Origin: an uncultured Clostridia bacterium
Lineage (GTDB): Bacteria; Bacillota; Clostridia; TANB77; CAG-508
Length of the DNA: 14,617 nt
Assembly (NCBI GenBank): GCA_934157205.1
Contig: CAKPHJ010000030.1
Span: 1 to 14,617, forward strand
Direction of reading: 5' to 3'
Within the stretch, counting starts at the first letter, position 1. Each line of letters begins with the position of its first letter. The notes beneath the pieces were generated by a model. It made no database searches. It had not been told where the DNA came from and saw only the letters and a program-made list of their open reading frames with translations. Shown here one piece after another: positions 7,160-14,520 of the stretch. The translations under genes and the position numbers were made by a program.

Positions 7160-8464
7160 ATGAATATTCAAGAAATTATAGAAAAAAAGAGAGATAAAAA
7201 AGAATTAACAAAAGAAGAAATTGATTTTTTTGTTAAAGAATATACAGAAGGAAAAATACCAGACTATCAAGCTTCAGCACTTATTATGGCAATATATTTA
7301 AATGGAATGACAAAAGACGAAACTACAAATTTAACATTAGCAATGGCATATTCTGGAGATGTTTTAGATTTATCAAAATTAAACAAAATAATAGTAGATA
7401 AACATTCAACAGGGGGAGTAGGAGATAAAATCTCAATTATATTACTTCCTATAGTCAGTTCATTAGGAGTTTCTGTTGCAAAAATGTCTGGAAGAGGTCT
7501 AGGCTTTACAGGAGGAACAGCAGATAAATTAGAATCAATACCAGGCTATAAAGTAGACTTAGACATAAATACATTTATAGAAAATGTAAAAAATATTGGA
7601 ATAAGTATGATAACACAAACCTTAGACTTAGCACCGGCAGACAAAAAAATATATAGTTTAAGAGACAGTATATCATGTGTAGAAAGTATTTCTTTAATAG
7701 CTTCAAGTATTATGAGTAAAAAAATAGCAAGTGGTGCACAAAAAATAGTATTAGATGTTACAGTTGGAAGCGGAGCATTTATGAAAACAACAAAAGAAGC
7801 CAAAGAATTAGCAAATGAAATGATAGAAATTGGAAAACTAGTAAAAAGAGAAACAGTATGTATATTAACAAATATGGACGAACCATTAGGGTATGCAATA
7901 GGAAATAACCTAGAAGTTATTGAAGCAGTTAATTTTTTAAAAGGCCAAATGCCAGAAGATATTACTAAAGTTGTATTAGAACTAGGAAGTTATATGCTAA
8001 AATTAGCTGGAAAAGGTGATGATTTAGCAAAAAATAAAAAATTAATGCTAGAAAATATAAAAAATGGAAAGGCATATGAGAAATTTTTAGAATTGGTCGA
8101 AAATCAAGGAGGAGACATTTCATACATAGAAAATACAGATACATTTGCTAAATCAAAATTTGTAATGCCAGTATATTCAGAAGAAAATGGATATATAAGC
8201 AAAATAGATGCAAAGGAAGTTGGGAAAATTGCAGGATTTTTAGGAGCTGGAAGAGAAAAGAAAGAAGATAGCATAGACTATTCTGCAGGTATTATATTAA
8301 ATAAAAAAGTTGGAGATAAAATTGCAAAAGATGAAATTATTGCATATATTCACAGCAATGATGTTAAAAAAATGGAGCAGGCAACAGAAAAATTAAAAGA
8401 AGTTATAAAAATATCAAAAGAAAAAATAAAAAAGAATATAGCAATAATAGAAGTAATATCTTAA
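7160..8464 (+). CDS. pdp: Pyrimidine-nucleoside phosphorylase
   Basis: A 434-residue salvage enzyme that splits thymidine, deoxyuridine or uridine with phosphate into base and (deoxy)ribose-1-phosphate, in the cytoplasm. The phosphate-binding stretch KHSTGGVGDK (81-90) and the thymidine/pyrimidine phosphorylase signature, S110-G-R-G-L-G-F-T-G-G-T-A-D-K-L-E125, are intact. The small alpha-helical N-terminal domain, the large central alpha/beta domain and the C-terminal barrel-like domain (from about residue 340, GYISKIDAKEVG) are all present and the length is standard. TAGGAG precedes the ATG. It lies 50 bases after rnhB on the same strand without an obvious terminator between. Family members are named pdp (broad pyrimidine) or deoA (thymidine); the sequence alone does not settle substrate preference. 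No other deo gene is visible. Confidence 0.93.
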   Translation: MNIQEIIEKKRDKKELTKEEIDFFVKEYTEGKIPDYQASALIMAIYLNGMTKDETTNLTLAMAYSGDVLDLSKLNKIIVDKHSTGGVGDKISIILLPIVSSLGVSVAKMSGRGLGFTGGTADKLESIPGYKVDLDINTFIENVKNIGISMITQTLDLAPADKKIYSLRDSISCVESISLIASSIMSKKIASGAQKIVLDVTVGSGAFMKTTKEAKELANEMIEIGKLVKRETVCILTNMDEPLGYAIGNNLEVIEAVNFLKGQMPEDITKVVLELGSYMLKLAGKGDDLAKNKKLMLENIKNGKAYEKFLELVENQGGDISYIENTDTFAKSKFVMPVYSEENGYISKIDAKEVGKIAGFLGAGREKKEDSIDYSAGIILNKKVGDKIAKDEIIAYIHSNDVKKMEQATEKLKEVIKISKEKIKKNIAIIEVIS

Positions 8465-8482
8465 AAATATTATTGACACATA

Positions 8483-8491
8483 TGATATAAT
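8483..8491 (+). promoter_or_regulatory. Extended -10 promoter upstream of the small ORF and cdaA
   Basis: TG-A-TATAAT is a perfect extended -10 that can work with a poor -35. A TTGACA at 8473-8478 is too close to serve it, but could pair with TGTATT (8497-8502) at 18-base spacing. Either would start transcripts just ahead of the 47-codon gene, separating it and cdaA from pdp. Confidence 0.5.
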
Positions 8492-8529
8492 AAAATTGTA
8501 TTTATATAATAGGAAGGAATGAGTTTTAA

Positions 8530-8673
8530 ATGAAAAAAAATGAAAAACAAAAAAATAAAGAACAAAGAAAATATGATAAAGGACAAATTTTTATAAAAAT
8601 AATGGCAGGAATTTTAGCTATTTTAATGGTTTCTGCAACAGCTATATCACTTATTTATTCATTATTAGGATAA
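8530..8673 (+). CDS. Small single-pass membrane protein (47 aa)
   Basis: The product has a highly charged N-terminus (MKKNEKQKNKEQRKYDKG) followed by one hydrophobic helix (about residues 20-46, containing IMAGILAILMVSATA) and ends at the membrane with SLLG. A cytoplasmic basic head with a C-terminal anchor is the likely topology. The ribosome site AGGAAGGAATGAG is strong, and codon use matches its neighbours, so I think it is translated. It lies 42 bases before cdaA, after a promoter of its own, and both have nearly the same AGGAAGGAATG leader. I do not recognise the family with confidence; it resembles the short one-helix proteins grouped as DUF4044, but that is a guess. Co-expression with cdaA suggests a membrane partner, unproven. 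Confidence 0.7.
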   Translation: MKKNEKQKNKEQRKYDKGQIFIKIMAGILAILMVSATAISLIYSLLG

Positions 8674-8715
8674 TTTATTGTAACAATATATTATTAGGAA
8701 GGAATGTAATAAAAT

Positions 8716-9633
8716 ATGGTAATAAATTTAGGAATGAATTGGGAAAATTTTTTTACAGAAAATATTGTAGCATATATAAAATCTTTACAACAAAACCCAT
8801 TTGAATTAGTTACATTAATATTAGATTTAACAATAGTAATTTTTTTACTATACTGTTTTTTTAAAATAGTAAAAGGTTCTAGAGCATGGCAATTAATTAA
8901 AGGAATAGCACTTTTGATATTTGCAACATGGTTTAGTGGGTTATTAAATTTGAAAATTGTAAACTGGATACTAACAGGAATAATGAATTTAGGAGTAATT
9001 GCAATAATAGTTATTTTCCAGCCAGAGCTTAGAAGAGCATTAGAACAATTAGGAACAAACAAAATAACACAATTTTTTGGAATAGATAAAGACCTTGCAA
9101 CTAAAACAAAAGAAGATATTTATAAAATAGTAATTGCAACTACAGAACTTTCAAAAGCAAAAACAGGAGCACTAATTGTAATAGAAAGAGATATTAAAAT
9201 ACAAGATATTATAGCAACAGGAATTCCAATGAATGCAGAAGTATCACCACAATTATTAGTTAATATATTTGAACCAAAAACACCATTACATGATGGAGCT
9301 GTTGTAATTTCTGGAAATAAAATAGCAGCAGCAGCATGTGTTTTACCACTTTCAGACGATAAAGACATTGCAAAAGAATTAGGAACTAGACATAGAGCTG
9401 CAATTGGAATATCTAAAGAATCAGATAGTATAGTAGTTGTAGTTTCAGAAGAAACTGGAAAAATTTCTGTTGCAAAAGATGGAACTTTAATAGCAGATGT
9501 TAGAGAAGATGTACTAAAAAAGATATTAATAAGTAATATAGTAACTAAAAGATTTACAGTAGAAAAAAAGGAAAGAATAAACAGAATAAAACAATTAAAA
9601 GAAAGAATAAAACATGAAAAAAATAATAAATAA
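8716..9633 (+). CDS. cdaA: Diadenylate cyclase CdaA (c-di-AMP synthase)
   Basis: A 305-residue membrane enzyme that condenses two ATP into c-di-AMP, a second messenger controlling potassium and osmolyte uptake and cell-wall homeostasis. Three hydrophobic segments (about 31-50, 58-77, 83-101) precede the family's linker IFQPELRRALEQLG. The DisA-N catalytic domain carries both signatures, D193-G-A in PLHDGAVV and R225-H-R in LGTRHRAAIG. The length is slightly above the usual 270-odd residues because of a lysine-rich C-terminal tail. AGGAAGGAATG precedes the ATG. In most Firmicutes cdaA is followed by cdaR (YbbR repeats) and glmM; here truA follows after 74 bases and neither partner is in the window. 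A 47-residue membrane protein precedes it instead. Confidence 0.95.
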   Translation: MVINLGMNWENFFTENIVAYIKSLQQNPFELVTLILDLTIVIFLLYCFFKIVKGSRAWQLIKGIALLIFATWFSGLLNLKIVNWILTGIMNLGVIAIIVIFQPELRRALEQLGTNKITQFFGIDKDLATKTKEDIYKIVIATTELSKAKTGALIVIERDIKIQDIIATGIPMNAEVSPQLLVNIFEPKTPLHDGAVVISGNKIAAAACVLPLSDDKDIAKELGTRHRAAIGISKESDSIVVVVSEETGKISVAKDGTLIADVREDVLKKILISNIVTKRFTVEKKERINRIKQLKERIKHEKNNK

Positions 9634-9707
9634 TAAAAAACTATAAAAAGTTTTAATTAACGTCCGACAAAATAAAATAAGCAGTAAAAAGCGAACGGAG
9701 AGTAAGA

Positions 9708-10448
9708 ATGAGAAACATTAAACTAACAATAGAATATGATGGAAAAGAATTCAATGGCTGGCAAAAACAGCCTAATAAATTAAATATACAAGGCACAATA
9801 GAAAAAGCAATTGAAAAAATAACAGGGGAAGAAACAAATTTAATTGCATCAGGAAGAACAGATGCAGGAGTACATGCACTTGGTCAAGTTGCAAATTTTA
9901 AAACAAATTCAAATATTCCAATAGAAAAAATACCAATAGCAATAAATAGCAACATAAAAAAATCAATTGTTATAAAAACAGCAGAAGAAGTAGACGAAAA
10001 ATTTCATAGCAGATTAACATGTAAGCAAAAAACATATAGATACATAATAAACAATACAAAACAAGGTACAGCAATATATAGAAATTTAGAAACACATATA
10101 CCAGTAAAATTAGACATTAAAAAAATGAAAAAAGCAATAAAATATTTTGAAGGTCAGCATGACTTTAAAGCTTTTAAAGCAAGTGGAACAAGTAGTAAAA
10201 GCAGTGTTAGAACAATATATAAAGCAGAAATAATTGAAAAAGAAAACGAAAGAATTTGGATAGAACTAACAGGAAATGGCTTTTTATATAATATGGTTAG
10301 AATAATAGCTGGAACTTTAGTAGATGTTGGGCTAGGAAAAATTTCACCAGAAGAAATACCAAATATTATTAAATCTAAAAAAAGAGAAAATGCAGGAAAA
10401 ACATTAAAACCACAAGGATTATATTTAGTAGAGGTTAAATATAATTGA
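9708..10448 (+). CDS. truA: tRNA pseudouridine synthase A
   Basis: TruA converts uridines 38-40 in the tRNA anticodon arm to pseudouridine. At 246 residues it has the normal length. The catalytic aspartate is D52 in the conserved GRTDAGVHALGQVANF (49-64). Other family landmarks are DGKEFNGWQKQ near the N-terminus, the K-x-YRY-type KTYRYII motif, DFKAFKASG around the middle and GNGFLYNMVRIIAGTL towards the end. The ATG follows CGGAGAG. The 74-base gap after cdaA contains a weak 6-bp hairpin (9637-9642 with 9649-9654) and a patch of GC-richer sequence, ACGTCCGAC, but no convincing promoter; read-through from cdaA is likely. Confidence 0.95.
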   Translation: MRNIKLTIEYDGKEFNGWQKQPNKLNIQGTIEKAIEKITGEETNLIASGRTDAGVHALGQVANFKTNSNIPIEKIPIAINSNIKKSIVIKTAEEVDEKFHSRLTCKQKTYRYIINNTKQGTAIYRNLETHIPVKLDIKKMKKAIKYFEGQHDFKAFKASGTSSKSSVRTIYKAEIIEKENERIWIELTGNGFLYNMVRIIAGTLVDVGLGKISPEEIPNIIKSKKRENAGKTLKPQGLYLVEVKYN

Positions 10449-10514
10449 TAAAATGTTAACCAAATAAAAAAAATGGCATAAAATATAGTAAAAAAGAAAA
10501 AGGAGAAAACATAT

Positions 10515-10943
10515 ATGAATACTTTACTTATATTTTTTGCTTTACCATTAGCAGTAATAATAATATCAATAGCATTACAAAAAATTCTAAAAAATCCTTT
10601 GTTGGTAGCAAGTGTTATTTTTGCAATTTTTTTAATAGTAACATTTATTATAAATAATTTAAACTTTTTAGTTGCAACAATTGTATATACAATAATAAGC
10701 TTTATAACAGCATTAATTGTATGTCTTATTTGCAAATTTATAGAAAGATATTCAAACAATTTTATAAATAATAATACAATAAATCAAAATAGCATAAGTT
10801 GTTGTAGCAGTAGTGAAAATAATAATAACTCTTGTAATAGTGTAGCTACTACAAATGGTGTTTCAGCAAGAATAAACGTAATACCAAACAATAACACAAA
10901 TGGAAATTCAGGCTGTATTTGTGGAAGCTATAGAAGAAGGTAA
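10515..10943 (+). CDS. Small three-helix membrane protein with Asn/Cys-rich tail
   Basis: A 142-residue protein with three hydrophobic helices (about 2-22, 28-47, 51-74), then a tail of about 65 residues dominated by Asn and Ser with scattered Cys (SCCSSS, NSC, GCIC) and a basic end GSYRRR. The membrane part recalls the YbeF/DUF2651 proteins of Bacilli and Clostridia, function unknown; this is pattern memory only. The start is well supported by AGGAG and an ATG 7-8 bases on. The tail codons are mostly AAT/AAC and the region is of low complexity, so its length may vary between strains. Five cysteines in a polar tail could bind metal or form disulfides. A strong hairpin follows the stop, so this gene probably ends its transcript. 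Confidence 0.65.
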   Translation: MNTLLIFFALPLAVIIISIALQKILKNPLLVASVIFAIFLIVTFIINNLNFLVATIVYTIISFITALIVCLICKFIERYSNNFINNNTINQNSISCCSSSENNNNSCNSVATTNGVSARINVIPNNNTNGNSGCICGSYRRR

Positions 10944-10945
10944 AA

Positions 10946-10993
10946 TATTTATATTATAAGAAAGTTCTTTTGAAATTTCTTATAATATAAATA
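10946..10993 (+). terminator. 18-bp hairpin after the small membrane protein gene
   Basis: A perfect 18-bp AT-rich stem (10946-10963 with 10976-10993) with a 12-base loop, starting 3 bases after the stop codon. It is followed by CTTTT, a short T-run. It separates this gene from the downstream permease. Confidence 0.65.
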
Positions 10994-11054
10994 CTTTTAA
11001 AAAATAAAATGTACAAGCCTAAAAAATAAATATTATAAAAAAAGGAGAAATAGC

Positions 11055-11891
11055 ATGTTAGAAATAATAAAAGATACATTAATGGACGGTATAAAACTAC
11101 TTCCTTTTTTATTTATTACATATGTAATAATGGAATATATAGAACATAAAACTAAAAATAAAACAAAAGAAGCTATAAAAAAATCTGGAAAATTTGGACC
11201 AATAATTGGTAGTTTATTAGGAGCTTTTCCACAATGTGGTTTTTCAGTATCAGCAACAAATTTGTATTCAGCAAGAGTTATAACTCTTGGAACATTAATT
11301 TCGGTATATTTGTCTACATCTGATGAAATGTTGCCAATATTTATATCTGAATCTGTGCCTATGAGTACAATAATTCAAATTTTGGGAATAAAAATAATAG
11401 TTGGTATGATAGCAGGAAGTATTATAGACTTTTTTATTAGAAGAAAAAATAATATTGAAGAAGAAAAAATAGTAGACATATGCGAAAAAGAACATTGTCA
11501 TTGTGAACATGGAATTTTAAAATCAGCGTTAAAACACACAATAAATATTTTTATATTTATTATTATAATATCACTAATAATAAATATAGCTATATATTTT
11601 ATTGGAGAAGAAAGAATAGCAAGCTTTTTACAAAATAGACCAATTTTAGGCCCAGCAATAGCGGGGGTAATTGGCTTAATTCCAAATTGTGCAGCTTCTG
11701 TAATAATTACACAAATGTATTTAGAAAATGTTATAACACTAGCAACAATGATTTCTGGTTTATTAGTTGGGGCAGGAGTAGGACTAGCTGTGTTATTTAA
11801 AACAAATAAAGGAATTAAAGAAAATCTAAAAATAGTATTGTTGTTATATATAATAGGAGTACTATCTGGAATAATAATTGAATTATTATAA
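11055..11891 (+). CDS. Putative heavy-metal/arsenic efflux permease (ArsP_2-like)
   Basis: A 278-residue polytopic membrane protein. It is an internal duplication: GAFPQCGFSVSATNLYSARV (56-75) with ITLGTLISVYLSTSDE, and GLIPNCAASVIITQMYLENV (207-226) with ITLATMISGLLVGAG. Each half has a P-x-C motif at the same place, typical of the family called putative 10TM heavy-metal exporter (ArsP_2) or putative manganese transporter; substrate assignments there are weak. Between the halves a cytosolic-looking loop has a Cys/His cluster, CEKEHCHCEHG (143-153), a likely metal-binding site. Each half has roughly four to five hydrophobic segments. AAAGGAGA precedes the ATG. No arsR-type regulator or metal riboswitch is visible upstream, so the metal and its control are open. 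It is the last gene of the plus-strand block. Confidence 0.75.
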   Translation: MLEIIKDTLMDGIKLLPFLFITYVIMEYIEHKTKNKTKEAIKKSGKFGPIIGSLLGAFPQCGFSVSATNLYSARVITLGTLISVYLSTSDEMLPIFISESVPMSTIIQILGIKIIVGMIAGSIIDFFIRRKNNIEEEKIVDICEKEHCHCEHGILKSALKHTINIFIFIIIISLIINIAIYFIGEERIASFLQNRPILGPAIAGVIGLIPNCAASVIITQMYLENVITLATMISGLLVGAGVGLAVLFKTNKGIKENLKIVLLLYIIGVLSGIIIELL

Positions 11892-11963
11892 GGTAAAGTG
11901 ATAAATTTATATTGATTTATTTAATGTTTTCTTATTTTGTATAAAATTAATTTATAACATAAA

Positions 11964-12004
11964 AAAATAGAGTAGTAACTAAGTATTAGTTATTACTCTA
12001 TTTT
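11964..12004. terminator. Bidirectional terminator between permease and VirD4-like gene
   Basis: An 18-bp stem with one G-T wobble (11964-11981 with 11987-12004) and a 5-base loop. It is flanked by an A-run on the left and T-rich sequence on the right; on the minus strand it ends in seven T. It serves the converging permease and VirD4-like genes. Confidence 0.8.
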
Positions 12005-12015
12005 ACTGGTATATA

Positions 12016-12037
12016 TTGCTAGCCCTTTGAGATTTTC
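12016..12037 (-). repeat. 22-base imperfect repeat, copy 2
   Basis: It matches 5750-5771 at 20 of 22 bases; the two differences are both A-to-G on the minus strand. It lies 4 bases after the stop of the VirD4-like gene and before the terminator stem. It includes the small palindrome GAGA-TTT-TCTC (extending to 12039). Confidence 0.55.
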
Positions 12038-12040
12038 TCT

Positions 12041-14368
12041 TTAATTTCTTTTTTCATTTTTTTTGAAATTAACAATAATTGCATCTTCATTGTCGAATAA
12101 ATATTTAGAGTCTGTAGTATCTGTTTGAACTGGATTAAATTCATTTCTTTCGTCAATAAAATTTATATTGTTTAAATCAAATTTTTTCTTGCCATTTTCA
12201 GTGTCTTCAGTTTCAGTTGTAACACTGTCAGAATATTTTCCAAAATCAAATGTTTTAATTTTTTGAGGTTCCTTATATTTTGATTCCATATATCTAAAGT
12301 TACCAGGTCCAACCATAGGTTTTCCATTTGCACCTCTAATTTTATATGCACATTTTGTATTTGTTAAATTTTGCAGTTTTCCAACTTGGAAGTATTTTGT
12401 CCAATCCCATTTTACGCTACCCCATTTAGCATCGTATTCTAATTTGTTCATATCCATACTATTAGTATATTTCCATTCTCTTTTATTTCCGAATTCTTCA
12501 GACCACCATTTAAGTTCTTCATTATCACCATTTCCAGTGAAGATTTTGCTAGCACAGTTTGCAAGTATAAGTGATTTAGAACTTGATTGCCCATCTGGAC
12601 TTAATTGTGATAATGTTTGTAATGAAATTGTATTTCCAACTTTATATTTTCTAAACATTGTAAACATTATATCTGTAGCCTTACATACAAAATCTGAAAA
12701 CTCGTCTATGTATAAAAAGTGGGGGATTCTGTTATTTTCATTGCCAGGTCTTCTTAAAACAGCATTTTGCAATGACATTAAGAAGAATAAGCCAAAAGCC
12801 TTGTGACCAGCAGAACCTAAATCTCCACGTCTTGTACATACAAATGTAAATTTACCATCAGCAAGTAAATCATCAAAATTTATATTTGAATGTCTGTTAC
12901 ATAAAATAGGCTTTAAACCAGGAATTCTAAGTAAATTATCTAATTGACTTATAGCTGGATATAAATATTTTTCCATATTTTCTTCACCAGCAGAACCTTT
13001 GTAAAAATTTTTCTTAAAGTATGAAATTTGAATACTATATTTTTCTTTTAGTTCTTCATCATGTTCCATTATTCTGCACATTTTTTCGATTAATTCAAAG
13101 TTTGAAAACATTTTTAGTAAATCTTCTAAGTTAGGTAGTTTGCCTTCGTTCATTCTTGGATACATCTCTTTTAGTAACATTGTAACATTTTCAATAGCTT
13201 GCATTGATAAATCTTCTCTGTATGCTTCTTCAGCATCGTGATTGTGTACAACATACATAGATTTTATTGCAGAAGAAATTGTAATAGCTATTTTAGTTGG
13301 GTTATCATAAACAAATGGATTTATACCAATAGAATTTGTAGGATTATTTGGATCTACTACATTGTATTCAACTCCAAAGTTTTTGCAAACATCCATCATA
13401 TGTGATATTACTTCGTAGTCTGGTGACATTAATGTTAAACCTAAATCTCTGTAAACGGTTTCACCATCTGATTTACCAAGGATCATTTTTTTAACAAAAG
13501 CATTATAAACAGCTTCTTTACCTGCAACAGGTGTTATCATATTTAAATTGAAATTTTTATTTAAAAATTCGTTATTATAAGGCTTTTTTAAGTATGCTAT
13601 ATTTGTTTTTAATGCTGTATAACCTAATTCTTTTGAAACCTCTTTAAAGAAGTATTTTCTTTCTATATCTTTTGCCATAAATGGTTCAAAAACTAAAGAA
13701 GTTTTTCCAGAACCAGAACCACCACAAACAAATAATGATTGATATCTAGAACTTTCAGGCATTACAATTTTAGTTCCTTTTTCATCATCAGTACAAACAT
13801 ATACTTCACATGTATAAGGTCCATGACCTTCTTTTTTGTTTGATAAATCTATTCCACCATAATCCCAAATTGAACGTGTTCTATCTTTACTATCATATAC
13901 ACTAAAGTAAAGAAATTTGAAAAATGGATAAAAAGTTACTAAAGGTAAATATAATGATATACTAACAAATGCTGGCGTAACTAAATTTGAAAAGTCTGTA
14001 ATAATTTCAGCATAATTTGGAACAGAGAGTAATAATAGCCATACTCCCATATTTAGCCATTGTGTAAACATAGAAATAGCTATAATATATAGTGCTGTTG
14101 CAAATACAAAAAATACTGTTACTTTTTGAGATTTGTTTTTAACAAATTTAGACGGACCAGAAAATGCGAAAGCAAATACTGGACATGCAAGTGCTAATGC
14201 ATATCTTATAGGTCCCCAGTATGAATAAGATACACCTGTAAATATCATAAGAAGCATTTCTACTATTCTATCTACTGCTAAGTATAGTGTTACAAGTGTT
14301 AATATATATGTAGCAAATGTGTTTCTGTCTGTATGCAATTTTTTTAAAAATTTATCTATGTATTTCAT
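12041..14368 (-). CDS. VirD4/TraG-like type IV coupling ATPase with enlarged membrane domain
   Basis: A 775-residue membrane ATPase of the VirD4/TraG/TraD group, which couples DNA or protein substrates to type IV secretion. The N-terminus has about four to five hydrophobic segments (near 18-43, 53-70, 84-116, 129-158) rather than the usual two. Walker A is GGSGSGKT (216-223). Walker B is HFLYIDEFSDF (550-560), and the stretch RKYKVGNTISLQTLSQLS (573-590) matches the R-x-x-G-x-x-x-x-x-x-Q-S-x-x-Q pattern of the TraG/TraD C-terminal ATPase half. The usual DPKGE after Walker A is not evident: about 90 residues later SPDYEV and VVDPNNPTNSIGINPF follow. The last 75 residues are acidic, polar and probably disordered, a possible substrate or partner tail. 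AAAGGAC precedes the ATG. No relaxase, VirB4 or other conjugation gene is in the window. It may belong to an integrated conjugative element outside, or be a diverged chromosomal ATPase. Confidence 0.82.
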   Translation of the reverse strand: MKYIDKFLKKLHTDRNTFATYILTLVTLYLAVDRIVEMLLMIFTGVSYSYWGPIRYALALACPVFAFAFSGPSKFVKNKSQKVTVFFVFATALYIIAISMFTQWLNMGVWLLLLSVPNYAEIITDFSNLVTPAFVSISLYLPLVTFYPFFKFLYFSVYDSKDRTRSIWDYGGIDLSNKKEGHGPYTCEVYVCTDDEKGTKIVMPESSRYQSLFVCGGSGSGKTSLVFEPFMAKDIERKYFFKEVSKELGYTALKTNIAYLKKPYNNEFLNKNFNLNMITPVAGKEAVYNAFVKKMILGKSDGETVYRDLGLTLMSPDYEVISHMMDVCKNFGVEYNVVDPNNPTNSIGINPFVYDNPTKIAITISSAIKSMYVVHNHDAEEAYREDLSMQAIENVTMLLKEMYPRMNEGKLPNLEDLLKMFSNFELIEKMCRIMEHDEELKEKYSIQISYFKKNFYKGSAGEENMEKYLYPAISQLDNLLRIPGLKPILCNRHSNINFDDLLADGKFTFVCTRRGDLGSAGHKAFGLFFLMSLQNAVLRRPGNENNRIPHFLYIDEFSDFVCKATDIMFTMFRKYKVGNTISLQTLSQLSPDGQSSSKSLILANCASKIFTGNGDNEELKWWSEEFGNKREWKYTNSMDMNKLEYDAKWGSVKWDWTKYFQVGKLQNLTNTKCAYKIRGANGKPMVGPGNFRYMESKYKEPQKIKTFDFGKYSDSVTTETEDTENGKKKFDLNNINFIDERNEFNPVQTDTTDSKYLFDNEDAIIVNFKKNEKRN

Positions 14369-14404
14369 TTAAAAAAGTCCTTTCTTTTATAATCATACAT
14401 ATAT

Positions 14405-14433
14405 ATTATCCTATAAAATGCCGAAAAAAACAA
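14405..14433 (-). promoter_or_regulatory. Likely promoter of the VirD4-like gene
   Basis: On the minus strand TTGTTT (14428-14433), 17 bases, then GATAAT (14405-14410), about 36 bases upstream of the ATG. Upstream are T- and A-runs (14434-14453) that can fold on themselves. The rest of 14454-14520 is plain AT-rich spacer in which I see nothing. Confidence 0.5.
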
Positions 14434-14520
14434 GTTTTTTTGCAAAAAAAAATTATTTGTTACAAGATGATATTTAATTTTATTACTATTTTAAAAACAT
14501 TGAAATATAATTTTAAAATA

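Noticed and set aside
8473..8491. TTGACA (8473) with TATAAT (8486) as a classic promoter
   Set aside because: Only 7 bases separate them; TATAAT is better explained as an extended -10 with its own TG.
10154..10759. 201-codon minus-strand open frame over truA and the next gene
   Set aside because: It covers conserved truA codons on the other strand and reads as Phe/Ile-rich low-complexity sequence, a composition effect.
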